A stretch of 64,000 nt of DNA from an uncultured Lachnospiraceae bacterium (GCA_903789615.1 CAIFEV010000001.1:310001-374000); one strand, 5' to 3'; numbered from the stretch's first letter, positions 19,225 to 27,761 are shown. Notes: a model not told the origin generated them from the sequence alone. Program-made: numbers and translations.

Positions 19225-19667
19225 AACTGCTTGTCATGAACGGACCGAACATCAATTTTCTCGGGATCCGGGAGAAGGGAATTTACGGAACGGATTCCTT
19301 TGAGGCACTTGAAAAGATGATTCGCAGGAAAGCGGAGGAACTCGGCGTCACGGTGGAACTGTTTCAGAGCAACGGCGAGGGAGAGCTGATCGACCGTCTG
19401 CAGAAAGCGTACCGGGACGGAGTTGACGGCGTTGTCTTTAATCCGGGAGCGTATACCCACTACAGCTATGCGCTGCGGGACGCGATCGGGTCGATCGCGC
19501 CGATTCCGGTCATCGAGGTGCACATTTCCAATGTCCACAAGAGAGAGGAGTTCCGCCATACGTCCGTCACGGCACCTGTGTGCCTGGGGCAGATTGTCGG
19601 ACTGGGCCTGAACGGGTATCTGCTCGCAATGGAAGCGCTTGTGGCAGAAAGTCGAAAAAATGGCTGA
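19221..19667 (+). CDS. aroQ: 3-dehydroquinate dehydratase, type II
   Basis: 148 residues, typical of the dodecameric type II enzyme. Converts 3-dehydroquinate to 3-dehydroshikimate. Signatures: MNGPNINFLGIREKGIYG (with the arginine and tyrosine of the active-site lid), FQSNGEGELID, NPGAYTHYSYALRDAI and EVHISNVHKREEFRH with the catalytic histidine. Last gene of the nrdR operon; no clear terminator before efp. Confidence 0.96.
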   Translation: MKLLVMNGPNINFLGIREKGIYGTDSFEALEKMIRRKAEELGVTVELFQSNGEGELIDRLQKAYRDGVDGVVFNPGAYTHYSYALRDAIGSIAPIPVIEVHISNVHKREEFRHTSVTAPVCLGQIVGLGLNGYLLAMEALVAESRKNG

Positions 19668-19674
19668 CGGGCAC

Positions 19675-19703
19675 TTGCGCGCGGATGCCAGATATTATAA
19701 AAT
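19675..19703 (+). promoter_or_regulatory. Possible promoter of efp
   Basis: TTGCGC (19675-19680), 17 bases, TAAAAT (19698-19703), just after the aroQ stop. Confidence 0.45.
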
Positions 19704-19734
19704 TAGGAAAGTATGTTAAGGAGGAACTGCAGAT

Positions 19735-20292
19735 ATGGTAGCAGCAGGAGATTTTAAGAACGGCATCACCGTCGAAATGGACGGCGGCCTCTGGCAGATC
19801 ATTGAATTCCAGCATGTTAAGCCGGGAAAGGGCTCACCGTTTGTAAGAACCAAGCTTAAGAACATCATCACGGGAGGTGTTGTCGAGAAGACGTTCCGTC
19901 CGACTGAGAAGCTTCCTACAGCTCATATTGACAAGCGCGACTATACATATCTGTATCAGGACGGCGATCTGTACAACTTCATGGATACGGAGACATATGA
20001 ACAGATCGCTCTCTCCAAAGATACCGTCGGTGATTCGCTGAAATTTGTCAAGGAGAATGATGTCGTTAAGCTCGACAGCCACAACGGTGATGTATTCGCG
20101 ATCGAGCCGCCGCTCTTCGTGGAGCTTGAGATCACGGCGACCGAGCCGGGCGTCAAGGGCAACACTGCGACCAACGCGACAAAGCCGGCTACCGTTGAGA
20201 CAGGTGCCGAGGTTATGGTTCCGCTCTTCGTGAACGAGGGCGACAAGATCAAGATTGACACCAGAACGGGCGAGTATCTCTCCCGCGTCTGA
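19735..20292 (+). CDS. efp: Translation elongation factor P
   Basis: 185 residues, three KOW/OB domains. Relieves ribosome stalling at polyproline. The tip of domain I reads [15 protein letters not shown], so the modifiable residue is a lysine. C-terminal motif [17 protein letters not shown] is the EF-P signature. GGAGGA precedes the ATG. Followed by a bidirectional terminator shared with the convergent lepB. Confidence 0.96.
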   Translation: MVAAGDFKNGITVEMDGGLWQIIEFQHVKPGKGSPFVRTKLKNIITGGVVEKTFRPTEKLPTAHIDKRDYTYLYQDGDLYNFMDTETYEQIALSKDTVGDSLKFVKENDVVKLDSHNGDVFAIEPPLFVELEITATEPGVKGNTATNATKPATVETGAEVMVPLFVNEGDKIKIDTRTGEYLSRV

Positions 20293-20333
20293 AAGTCCGG
20301 CGAAGTACACATCCGAAAATCCGAAAAAAAAAG

Positions 20334-20382
20334 ACCGCTGTCACCGCACATGTTCTGTGTGCTGTGGCAGCGGTTTATTTTT
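20334..20382. terminator. Bidirectional terminator between efp and lepB
   Basis: Arms ACCGCTG (from 20334) and CAGCGGT (to 20374) with a longer imperfect stem between them. T-rich on the right and nine A on the left (a T-run for the minus strand). Confidence 0.75.
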
Positions 20383-20395
20383 ACGGCGCTCCTGG

Positions 20396-21103
20396 TCATT
20401 GTATCATCTTAAAGGACAGGAACCGCGTCGTTCCGCTGTAATAGCGGAAGACGGCCTTTGCAAGGATCTTGTCTTTTGAGACATACGTATTGGTCCAGAA
20501 TCGCGCGTCGTTGGAATGGTTCCGGTTGTCGCCGAGTACCAGATACGAGCCTTCCGGGACGGTGAAGGTGTGTTTTCCGCCCGGGACCGGGTCGTAGAGC
20601 ATCGGCTCGCCGAGATACCCTTCTTCCAGCTTCACGCCGTTCACATAGACATCGGCCAGCTCCGGATTTTCTTCATTCTGACGGATCTCCACTGTGTCTC
20701 CGGGAAGGCCGATGATCCGCTTGATGAACCGCTGGCTCTCGTCGTCCGGGAAGCGGAAGATGATCACGTCGCCGCGCTGCGGCTCCTGTGTGGCGTAAGC
20801 GAGCCGGAAACCGATGAGCCTGTCGCCGACGCCGATGGTGCTGACCATGGAACCGGACGGTACCCGTGCGTTGATGATGACGAATTCAAGCAGAAATACC
20901 GAGATCGCCAGAGCGATGCCGATGACTTCCAGATCGTCAAGAATCGCGTAGAGAACCGGATGTTTCTGCCGCTGCGGCGATTCCTTCTTTCTCTGTCTGC
21001 GGCTCACCTTGTGCACGGTTACGGTTCCTTCGATGTGTTCTGCTTTCTTTCTGCGGTGTTTCTTCCGGCTTCCGTCAAGATCTGTGATATCCAGCTTGTC
21101 CAT
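20396..21103 (-). CDS. lepB: Signal peptidase I
   Basis: About 235 residues. Cleaves signal peptides of exported proteins. A basic cytoplasmic tail (first ~65 residues, rich in K/R) precedes one membrane anchor (VIGIALAISVFLLEFVII). The catalytic serine is in ARVPSGSMVSTI, the catalytic lysine in RFIKRIIGLPGD, and the box E motif is LGDNRNHSNDARFW. The ATG at 21103 was chosen with GGGGA upstream; the longer in-frame TTG start runs over the htpG terminator. The long charged N-terminal extension is unusual. Confidence 0.92.
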   Translation of the reverse strand: MDKLDITDLDGSRKKHRRKKAEHIEGTVTVHKVSRRQRKKESPQRQKHPVLYAILDDLEVIGIALAISVFLLEFVIINARVPSGSMVSTIGVGDRLIGFRLAYATQEPQRGDVIIFRFPDDESQRFIKRIIGLPGDTVEIRQNEENPELADVYVNGVKLEEGYLGEPMLYDPVPGGKHTFTVPEGSYLVLGDNRNHSNDARFWTNTYVSKDKILAKAVFRYYSGTTRFLSFKMIQ

Positions 21104-21121
21104 TTCATCCCCGATATATAA

Positions 21122-21151
21122 GAAAAGGGACTCTTCGCAAAGAAGAGCCCC
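21122..21151 (-). terminator. Terminator of htpG
   Basis: On the minus strand GGGGCTCTTC (21142-21151) pairs with GAAGAGTCCC (21127-21136), followed by TTTTCTT. Confidence 0.75.
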
Positions 21152-21191
21152 TGCCCGTTTCTCCTGCTTATAACAGGATAACACGGTTGTC

Positions 21192-23189
21192 TTATTTTGC
21201 AAGCCGGCGGAGTATATCGTTGCTGCGGCGGATAAATTCCGTCATCTCGTCCGGTTCCAGCGTCCCGTGAGACAGGCGCGCCAGGTCGTAGAGCTGATGG
21301 CAGAAGACCGGCGTGTCTTCGGAAGCCGGAGTCTTCAGGATGTGCTGTACCAGATCGTTTCCGGCATTCAGCACCAGCGTCTCCTGCTCTTTTCCGGTGA
21401 AAGGCATGCTCTCGCCGTATGCGGCGTACATCTTCATCATCTCCTGCATCCGGTGATCCTGCTCGTCGAGTGTGATCAGGGCGGAGACAGACGGATCGGT
21501 GAACTTTTCAACCTTGACATTCAGCTTGTCGTTTTTCAGTGCGTCCCGGAAAATCTTTGTGAGGCTGTCTGTGTCGGCTTTCAGATCCTCCTCTTTGACG
21601 GTGCCGTCCTTGAATGCCTCGGAGGCTTCCGCGTCGAGCCGCAGGAAATGAAGGGCCTTGTTCTTGCTCTCCAGGAACGAGATGTACGGGGAGTCAATCG
21701 ACTGATCCAGGCACACCGCATCGATACCGGAGCTCTTGAACATGTTGATGTACTGGCTCTGTTCTTTTTCGTCCGTGTAGTAGTAAATCTTGTTCGGATG
21801 CTTCTCCTTGTTCTCGTCGATGCATTCTTTGAGGGTCAGATACTTGCCGCCAATATTGCGGAAGATGAGGGCATCCTTCATCCTGTCGTAGAACTTCTCG
21901 TCGCGCATCACGCCATACTTGATGAACGGATTGATATCGTTCCAGTACTTGTTGTAGTCGTCACGCTGGGTCTTGAACATGCCGGTGAGCTTCTCGGCGA
22001 CCTTCTTGGTGATGTAGCCGGAAACCTTCTGCACGAATCCGTCGTTCTGCAGCGCCGAACGGCTGACGTTCAGCGGAAGATCCGGGCAGTCGATGACACC
22101 TTTCAGCAGCATCAGGTATTCCGGGATGACTTCCTTGATATTATCCGCGACAAATACCTGGTTGTTATACAGCTTGATTGTGCCTTCGAGCTTGTCGATA
22201 TGCGGATTGAGTTTCGGGAAGTACAGGATGCCCTTGAGCGTGAACGGATAGTCCATGTTCAGATGGATCCAGAAAAGCGGCTCCCTGTAGTCGTTAAAGA
22301 CTTTCTGGTAGAAGGAGATGTACTCCTCCTTCGTGCAGGTGCTGGGGCTCTTCGTCCAGAGCGGATGCGTGTCGTTGAGCATCACCGGTCTCTTGACGAT
22401 TGTGGCCATCTTTTTCTCCGGCTCTTTTGTGACCGTCTCCGTGGTCCCGTCGTCTTTTTTCTTTTCCTCCGTCACAGCCGGTTTTGTGAACTTTTTGATG
22501 ACGGTGTCCTTTTCGGTGATTTCTTCTTCCGGGATGTCCTCGGTCTGCTGTCCGAGGTCCTCATCGGTCAGATAGATCGGATACGGCATGAACTCGCAGT
22601 ATTTGTGAAGAATCTCCTCAGCCGTATAGTAGTTCGCATACTTCAGACTTTCGTCGTTTAAGAAGAGGGTGATGGCCGTGCCGGTTTCGGTGCGGGACCC
22701 GTCCGTCATGTTGTAGTCCGTGCCGCCGTCGCAGCTCCAGAGAACCGGCGTGCTGTCCTTCTCCCAGGACTTCGTGTCGATGGTCACACGGTCCGCGACC
22801 ATAAACGCGGAGTAGAAGCCGAGACCGAAGTGACCGATGATCTGGTCGGAGCCTCCCTTATCCTTGAACTTGTCGAGGAACTCCTTGGCGCCGGAGAAAG
22901 CGATCTGGTTGATATACTTGTCGACCTCGTCAGCCGTCATGCCAAGACCGTTGTCGATGAATTTTATGGTCTTGTTTTTGCTGCTGACTCTGACTTCGAT
23001 TTTGTATTCGATATCATCCGGCTGCTTGTAGTCGCCCATCAGAGCGAGCTGGCGCAGCTTGGTGATGGCATCGGATCCGTTGCTGATAAGCTCACGGAAG
23101 AAAATGTCCTGATCGGAATACATCCATTTTTTGATAATAGGGAAAATGTTCTCACTGTTAATCGTGAGACTGCCATGTTTTTCTGCCAT
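21192..23189 (-). CDS. htpG: Molecular chaperone HtpG (Hsp90)
   Basis: 665 residues. Dimeric ATP-dependent chaperone. The N-terminal GHKL ATPase shows FFRELISNGSDAITKLR, DNGLGMTADEV and IGHFGLGFYSAFMVADRV. The middle domain has the catalytic arginine region PLNVSRSALQND. A charged linker (about 215-260, rich in E/K/T) joins N and middle domains and is longer than in many bacteria. GGAAAGGAG precedes the ATG. A CIRCE operator and promoter upstream indicate HrcA control. Confidence 0.96.
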   Translation of the reverse strand: MAEKHGSLTINSENIFPIIKKWMYSDQDIFFRELISNGSDAITKLRQLALMGDYKQPDDIEYKIEVRVSSKNKTIKFIDNGLGMTADEVDKYINQIAFSGAKEFLDKFKDKGGSDQIIGHFGLGFYSAFMVADRVTIDTKSWEKDSTPVLWSCDGGTDYNMTDGSRTETGTAITLFLNDESLKYANYYTAEEILHKYCEFMPYPIYLTDEDLGQQTEDIPEEEITEKDTVIKKFTKPAVTEEKKKDDGTTETVTKEPEKKMATIVKRPVMLNDTHPLWTKSPSTCTKEEYISFYQKVFNDYREPLFWIHLNMDYPFTLKGILYFPKLNPHIDKLEGTIKLYNNQVFVADNIKEVIPEYLMLLKGVIDCPDLPLNVSRSALQNDGFVQKVSGYITKKVAEKLTGMFKTQRDDYNKYWNDINPFIKYGVMRDEKFYDRMKDALIFRNIGGKYLTLKECIDENKEKHPNKIYYYTDEKEQSQYINMFKSSGIDAVCLDQSIDSPYISFLESKNKALHFLRLDAEASEAFKDGTVKEEDLKADTDSLTKIFRDALKNDKLNVKVEKFTDPSVSALITLDEQDHRMQEMMKMYAAYGESMPFTGKEQETLVLNAGNDLVQHILKTPASEDTPVFCHQLYDLARLSHGTLEPDEMTEFIRRSNDILRRLAK

Positions 23190-23218
23190 AGATAGATACT
23201 CCTTTCCGTATAATCCCT

Positions 23219-23247
23219 ACTGTAGTACGGGGCCGGAGAGAAGTCAA
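23219..23247 (-). promoter_or_regulatory. Predicted promoter of htpG
   Basis: On the minus strand TTGACT (23242-23247), 17 bases, TACAGT (23219-23224). The CIRCE operator ends six bases upstream of the -35 box. Confidence 0.6.
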
Positions 23248-23253
23248 GAAAAA

Positions 23254-23280
23254 TCAGCACTCAATTAAGGCGAGTGCTAG
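23254..23280. promoter_or_regulatory. CIRCE element (HrcA operator) of htpG
   Basis: TCAGCACTC (23254-23262), nine bases, GAGTGCTAG (23272-23280). This is the CIRCE consensus TTAGCACTC-N9-GAGTGCTAA with one mismatch in each arm. It overlaps the last codons and stop of the DUF5721 gene. Confidence 0.88.
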
Positions 23281-23794
23281 TATTAAAATCTATACCTGTT
23301 TCTGTGAGAAATGAAGTCATCTCTTTGTCAAAGGCCTTTTCGGCGGACCGGTCCATGGTAAATGTCTTCATGGCCGTACCGGTCGTGAGCATCAGACCGT
23401 TCTTGTCATATACGATATTCAAAAACATGCCGCTCACCTGCTCCACAGAGACGGATGCGCTGTCCGGGCTGCTCTTCAGGACCGATGCGATCTGCGCCGG
23501 CGTTAAGGCGAGGATGATTTTCATGCGCAGAGGCGTGCGGCCGCCCCGGATTACCTGAAACACGTGCGGGCGGATTTTTTCCCAGGAAACATACGCGGGA
23601 AGCGGCGGATGTTCCTGCGCAGGGTCTGTCTGCGAACCGCTGGGAGAAAACCATTCTGCATTCGTGCGCCCGGAAATCTCAAAATTGCAGAACGCGGAAA
23701 CAGAAGCTTCTACGAGACAGAAGCGGTCAAAATCACTTTTCATAAGCAGTCTGCTCATGAATATGCGAATGTTCTGAACTTCAAGGGAAATCAT
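23261..23794 (-). CDS. DUF5721-like protein
   Basis: 177 residues, no membrane segment. I recognise it as resembling the DUF5721 family of Lachnospiraceae; function unknown. It opens with MISLEVQNIRIFMSRLLMKS and carries FCLVEASVSAFCNFEISGRTN, then a central SWEKIRPHVFQVIRGGRTPL segment. Start at ATG 23794 with AGGTG upstream; the frame is open further but that stretch is the two tRNA genes read backwards. Lies between the tRNAs and htpG on the same strand, with its 3' end inside the CIRCE operator. Confidence 0.72.
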   Translation of the reverse strand: MISLEVQNIRIFMSRLLMKSDFDRFCLVEASVSAFCNFEISGRTNAEWFSPSGSQTDPAQEHPPLPAYVSWEKIRPHVFQVIRGGRTPLRMKIILALTPAQIASVLKSSPDSASVSVEQVSGMFLNIVYDKNGLMLTTGTAMKTFTMDRSAEKAFDKEMTSFLTETGIDFNTSTRLN

Positions 23795-23827
23795 CCGACA
23801 CCTGAGAGAAGAATACAAAAACAAGTA

Positions 23828-23898
23828 AGCAGATAACGGGAGTCGGACCCGCCTCTCCAGCTTGGGAAGCTGGCGTTCTACCGATGAACTACATCTGC
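23828..23898 (-). tRNA. tRNA-Gly (anticodon CCC)
   Basis: Minus strand. Acceptor arms GCAGATG and TATCTGC pair (one G-U); anticodon loop TTCCCAA between CCAGC and GCTGG; T-loop GTCCGACTC. The 3' CCA is not encoded. Confidence 0.92.
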
Positions 23899-23907
23899 GA
23901 AATAAAA

Positions 23908-23980
23908 AGCTACTGACCGGACTTGAACCGGTGACCTGCTGATTACGAATCAGCTGCTCTACCAACTGAGCCACAGTAGC
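23908..23980 (-). tRNA. tRNA-Thr (anticodon CGT)
   Basis: Minus strand. Acceptor arms GCTACTG and CAGTAGC; D-arm GGCTCAGTTGGTAGAGC; anticodon loop TTCGTAA flanked by CTGA/TCAG; T-arm CCGGTTCAAGTCCGG. CCA is not encoded. Transcribed first, ahead of tRNA-Gly. Confidence 0.95.
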
Positions 23981-23994
23981 ACGTCGACTTGACT

Positions 23995-24023
23995 AATATA
24001 CAAGAAATTGCGATGATTGTCAA
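23995..24023 (-). promoter_or_regulatory. Promoter of the tRNA-Thr/tRNA-Gly unit
   Basis: Minus strand TTGACA (24018-24023), 17 bases, TATATT (23995-24000); tRNA-Thr begins 14 bases after the -10 box. Confidence 0.8.
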
Positions 24024-24045
24024 TCATATATTGCCGCCTTTTTTA

Positions 24046-24074
24046 CGGGCCTTTTTACAGCGGGCTTTTTACAG
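24046..24074. repeat. Short tandem duplication upstream of the radical SAM gene
   Basis: CGGGCCTTTTTACAG (24046-24060) is followed directly by CGGGCTTTTTACAG (24061-24074). A further related CCGCCTTTTTTA precedes it. Confidence 0.55.
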
Positions 24075-24119
24075 CGTCTGCAAGGCGCTTTTTAAGGCGG
24101 TCACGAAAGGGGGGCGCAC

Positions 24120-25058
24120 ATGAGCTGTGATTTGTGTCCTAGGCACTGTGCTGTTAACAGACAGAACGGAGAACGGGGGTACTGCGGAGAGAGTGCCGTG
24201 GTGATGGCGGGGCGCGCCGCCCTGTACGCGTGGGAAGAACCATGCATATCGGGCCGGCGCGGCAGCGGCGCCGTGTTCTTTTCCGGCTGCCCGCTTCACT
24301 GTGTGTACTGCCAGAATTACAGAATATCAGGCGGCAATGACTGCGGCGTTTCTGTGAGCACGGACGGGCTGGCAGACGCATTCTTACGCCTGCAGGGGCA
24401 GGGCGCCAACAACATCAATCTGGTCACGGCGACCCAGTTTGTGCCGCAGGTGGCCGCGGCAGCCAGGAAGGCAGCCGCTTTAGGGCTCACGATTCCCTTT
24501 GTCTACAACACTTCTTCCTATGAGACGGTTGAAACGCTAAAGCAGCTGTCCGGACTGGTCACCTGCTACCTTCCGGATTTTAAATATGTCTCGGAAGAGA
24601 CAGCCAGTACCTACTCTCATGCGCCGGACTACCCCGAAACGGCGTTTAAAGCCATCACACAGATGGTGAAGCAGGCCGGTCCGTGTGAATTTTTCGGAAA
24701 AGAGGAAGCGGCGCAAAGGGGTGTCGAGGAGGGAATTCTAAAAAAAGGTGTCATCGTACGCCATCTTCTGCTGCCGGGCCACGTCCGGGAGGCGTGTCAG
24801 GCCGTAAAGCTTCTGTATGACGCGTTCGGCGATGACATATATTTTTCCCTGATGAACCAGTACACGCCGATTCAGGGACTTGCGCTTCCGCAGGAGCTTA
24901 ACCGGCGCGTGACAAGGAGAGAATATGAACGCTTTCTGGACTACGTTCTGGATCTGGGGGTGACCCGCGCGTTTTTTCAGGAAGGACCGACGCAAAAAGA
25001 AAGTTTCATCCCCGACTGGAATGGAGAAGGCCTCGGCACGTCGCCTTCCCGCGAATAA
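24120..25058 (+). CDS. Radical SAM protein, PflA/PflX-like
   Basis: 312 residues. The [4Fe-4S]/SAM motif is CPLHCVYCQN (residues ~59-68). An extra cysteine set at the N-terminus (CDLCPRHC...GYC) and the order of motifs match the COG1313 (PflX-like) group, related to pyruvate formate-lyase activating enzyme. Target unknown; no glycyl-radical enzyme gene is adjacent. GAAAGGGGGG precedes the ATG. Single gene between the divergent tRNA unit and the next promoter. Confidence 0.85.
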   Translation: MSCDLCPRHCAVNRQNGERGYCGESAVVMAGRAALYAWEEPCISGRRGSGAVFFSGCPLHCVYCQNYRISGGNDCGVSVSTDGLADAFLRLQGQGANNINLVTATQFVPQVAAAARKAAALGLTIPFVYNTSSYETVETLKQLSGLVTCYLPDFKYVSEETASTYSHAPDYPETAFKAITQMVKQAGPCEFFGKEEAAQRGVEEGILKKGVIVRHLLLPGHVREACQAVKLLYDAFGDDIYFSLMNQYTPIQGLALPQELNRRVTRREYERFLDYVLDLGVTRAFFQEGPTQKESFIPDWNGEGLGTSPSRE

Positions 25059-25060
25059 AA

Positions 25061-25069
25061 TGGTATAAT
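25061..25069 (+). promoter_or_regulatory. Extended -10 promoter of the GH13-like operon
   Basis: TGGTATAAT at 25061-25069 is an extended -10 box with no good -35. Transcription would begin near 25076, which rules out a useful start codon at 25081 and supports ATG 25126. Confidence 0.6.
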
Positions 25070-25125
25070 GTCTATAATTTATGAAAAAGCAGTCATCACA
25101 GTTACAAAATCAGGAAGGGCGGGGT

Positions 25126-27006
25126 ATGGAAACTGACTCAGACAGATATCACGCATTCAGAGGAGTGCACAGGACAGAAGACGGCGCGGTGTTCGGCTTT
25201 GCACTTCCTTCCGAGTACCGGCAGGCACGCCGGCCGCGTCAGGAGGCTCCGGCGTTTCTTCTGCTGTTCCGCAGGGATGACAGGATACCGTTCTGCCGTA
25301 TCAGCCTGGAGAACCATGTAAAGCAGGGAACCTACAGCTGTATCCGCATCCGTGACCCCGGGCTCTCCACGTACCGCTATGCCTATGAGGTTGACGGATG
25401 CATCATCCCGGACCCGTATGGGGTATGTTTCACAGAGTGCGGCCGGTTCGGGGAAGTGTCCGGGAGACCGGTGACGGGCAGCCTGTCGTTTCTTAAGGAA
25501 GAAACGGCATTTGACTGGAAGGGGGACCGTCATCCGCGCACGCCGTTTGCGGACAGCGTCTTTTACAAGCTGCATGTGAGAGGGTTCACAAAGTCGGAGA
25601 CTTCCGGCATTGCGGAGGAGGAAAAGGGGACATTTGCCGGGCTGACCCGCAAGATCCCATACATTGCGTCGCTGGGTGTCACGGCGGTGGAGCTGATGCC
25701 GGCGTATGAGTTTGACGAATGCCACAGGCTGACAGCGGGCGGGCCGAAGGCAAAGGCTCCCGGAATACCGGAAGATAATCACAGCCTGAACTTCTGGGGA
25801 TATACGCCTGCGTTCGGGTATTTCGCCCCGAAAGCGGCGTACTGCGCCGACAAGAGTGACCGCTATACGGATGAATTCCGCACGATGGTGCGCCGGATGC
25901 ACAAGGCGGGGCTGGAAGTCATCATGGAAATGTATTTCGCGGATGAAGAACCGGGGATGGTCCTGGACTGCCTTCACTACTGGGTGTCCAGCTATCACGT
26001 GGACGGATTTCATCTGTATGCCTCACAGGAGACGCTGGCGGCGGTTGTCGCGGATCCGTATCTGGCGGACACGAAGCTTATTACGGTGTGGTGGGATAAA
26101 ACCATTCCGAGGAAGCGCCATGTCGCGTCGTACAATGACGGCTGCCGGCAGGTTATGCGCCGCTTTTTAAAGGGCGATGACAATCAGATCCGGTCCGTGA
26201 TCGATATCATCCGCGACTGCCCGCAGACATGTGCGCGGATCAACAGTGTGACGAGCCACGACGGCTTCACGCTGGCGGATCTGTACGCTTATGAGCGAAA
26301 GCACAACGGGCCAGACGGGGAGAGCGGCAGCGGCGGTGAGACGGAGAACTACAGCTGGAACTGCGGCGTGGAAGGACCGACCAGAAAGCGCTCTGTTCTT
26401 CTGCTGCGCAGGCAGATGCGGGAGAATGCCGTTCTGCTGCTCATGCTTCTGCAGGGGGCACCGCTGCTTCGGGCCGGGGATGAATTCCTGAACTCTCAGG
26501 AAGGCAACAACAATCCGTATGATATCGACAGCGAGCTCTCGTGGGTGACCTGGAACCGGGGTGCCGAGGCGACGCGGATGCTTGCGTTCACCAGGCAGGC
26601 ACTTTCGCTGCGCCGTGCTCACAAGATTCTGCACATGGACGGACCGCTGCTTGGCAGCGACACGCTTTCGATAGGCTGCCCGGATTTTTCGGTGCACGGC
26701 GAGAACGCCTGGTTCACAAGAACAGACAGTTCGGTGCGCCAGATCGGTCTGATGTTCTGCGAGACATATGCTGACTCAGACAGCGACAGCCTGCTGTATG
26801 CGGCGCTCAACATGTACTGGGAACCCTGGGACCTGGCGCTGCCGGACGCAGACCGCAAAAACGGGTGGCAGGTCCTGATCTGCGACAGTGAGAGAGAGAA
26901 GCCGGTGATATCGGACGATCAGAGAAAACTCACGGTTCCGCCTCGCAGTATCTGCATACTGCAGGGACATGTCAGAAAGGAAAATGTCAGTGGACGAAAC
27001 ACTTGA
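25126..27006 (+). CDS. GlgX/debranching-enzyme-like GH13 protein, predicted inactive
   Basis: 626 residues from ATG 25126 (site AGGAAGGGCGGGG upstream). An N-terminal CBM48-like beta domain leads into a GH13 barrel closest to glycogen debranching enzymes (FYKLHVRGFT, NFWGYTPAFGYFAP, LRYW-like YWVSSYHVDGF). Catalytic residues are lost. Region I reads MEMYFADE where DVVxNHT is expected, and the long loop after it is missing. Region II reads VDGFHLYAS, so the arginine is His296 and the nucleophile Asp is Tyr298. Region III reads KLITVWWD, so the acid/base Glu is Val321. Only the region IV SHDGFTL (Asp379) is intact. Inference: a carbohydrate-binding or regulatory pseudoenzyme. It overlaps the next gene by 38 bp. 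Confidence 0.85.
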   Translation: METDSDRYHAFRGVHRTEDGAVFGFALPSEYRQARRPRQEAPAFLLLFRRDDRIPFCRISLENHVKQGTYSCIRIRDPGLSTYRYAYEVDGCIIPDPYGVCFTECGRFGEVSGRPVTGSLSFLKEETAFDWKGDRHPRTPFADSVFYKLHVRGFTKSETSGIAEEEKGTFAGLTRKIPYIASLGVTAVELMPAYEFDECHRLTAGGPKAKAPGIPEDNHSLNFWGYTPAFGYFAPKAAYCADKSDRYTDEFRTMVRRMHKAGLEVIMEMYFADEEPGMVLDCLHYWVSSYHVDGFHLYASQETLAAVVADPYLADTKLITVWWDKTIPRKRHVASYNDGCRQVMRRFLKGDDNQIRSVIDIIRDCPQTCARINSVTSHDGFTLADLYAYERKHNGPDGESGSGGETENYSWNCGVEGPTRKRSVLLLRRQMRENAVLLLMLLQGAPLLRAGDEFLNSQEGNNNPYDIDSELSWVTWNRGAEATRMLAFTRQALSLRRAHKILHMDGPLLGSDTLSIGCPDFSVHGENAWFTRTDSSVRQIGLMFCETYADSDSDSLLYAALNMYWEPWDLALPDADRKNGWQVLICDSEREKPVISDDQRKLTVPPRSICILQGHVRKENVSGRNT

Positions 27007-27757
27007 GACAGCCGGAAAGATCGTTGAAACTCTGGAAAACATGGAAGACGGCGGCGAGTCGCTTCGCGTATCTGAAACAGCGATAACCGTCAGCTTTGAC
27101 CACGTGATGGAGTATTACCTGTACCGGTGGTATTTCCCGGAAAACGGCCGCAGGATCCGGTTTGCGCAGGTGCCGTACAGTTCTTACTATGTGCAGGCGG
27201 GCAGCGCGAAGCTGAAAGAAGGAAAACCGCACGCGGCATACCGGTACTTCCGGAAAGCAGAGCTCTGGAATCCGGTGAGTCTTACGGCAAAGCTTGCCGC
27301 TGCGGAGGCGCTGAAGCAGGAAGGAAAGCTCAGACCGTATCTGGACAAGACGCAGGAGGCACACCGCTACTGCCTCACGAGAGCGGAGACAGCCAGATAC
27401 TACCGCAACGCCGGCTTTTATTTTGTCGAAAAGTACAAACCGGACGTCGCGCGGGCCTGCTATATCCGCGCGAACAACTATTTCCATTCGCAGAACGCCG
27501 ATGGAGAGCTGAAGTATCTGGAGACGGCGCTGGGCGATACGACACCTCCGATGACAGATGCGGAAATCGACAGGCTCCTCCTGGCCAATGATATCTTTAC
27601 CCGGCCTGACGAAATGTCCATGGAGGTTGTGTGTCACGCGGGATATGATCTTATCCGCGCGGGGCAGCTGCAGGAAGCGGCTGACTGTTTCGAGGTCGCC
27701 TCGGACATCAGCCGGGATGCGGAACTTACGGAACTGGTCCGGAAACTCAGAGGATAA
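26969..27757 (+). CDS. TPR-like helical-repeat protein
   Basis: 262 residues, soluble. Helical repeats resembling tetratricopeptides: AKLKEGKPHAAYRYFRKAEL, FVEKYKPDVARACYIRANNY and LIRAGQLQEAADCFEVASD. No catalytic motif. The N-terminus (about 1-60) is acidic and unlike the rest. Two ATG codons are possible (26969 and 26984); both lie inside the end of the GH13-like gene, so translation is coupled. No function can be assigned; partnership with the GH13-like protein is an inference from the overlap. Confidence 0.75.
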   Translation: MSERKMSVDETLETAGKIVETLENMEDGGESLRVSETAITVSFDHVMEYYLYRWYFPENGRRIRFAQVPYSSYYVQAGSAKLKEGKPHAAYRYFRKAELWNPVSLTAKLAAAEALKQEGKLRPYLDKTQEAHRYCLTRAETARYYRNAGFYFVEKYKPDVARACYIRANNYFHSQNADGELKYLETALGDTTPPMTDAEIDRLLLANDIFTRPDEMSMEVVCHAGYDLIRAGQLQEAADCFEVASDISRDAELTELVRKLRG

Positions 27758-27761
27758 GCAT

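Noticed and set aside
21267-22661. 464-residue open frame on the plus strand opposite htpG
   Set aside because: It is the antisense shadow of a clear Hsp90 gene; the composition follows from GC-biased codons and no motif is present.
23795-23974. Upstream extension of the DUF5721 frame with VAQLVEQLIRNQQVTGSSPV-like sequence
   Set aside because: This is the classic artefact of reading through a tRNA-Thr gene; the stretch is two tRNAs.
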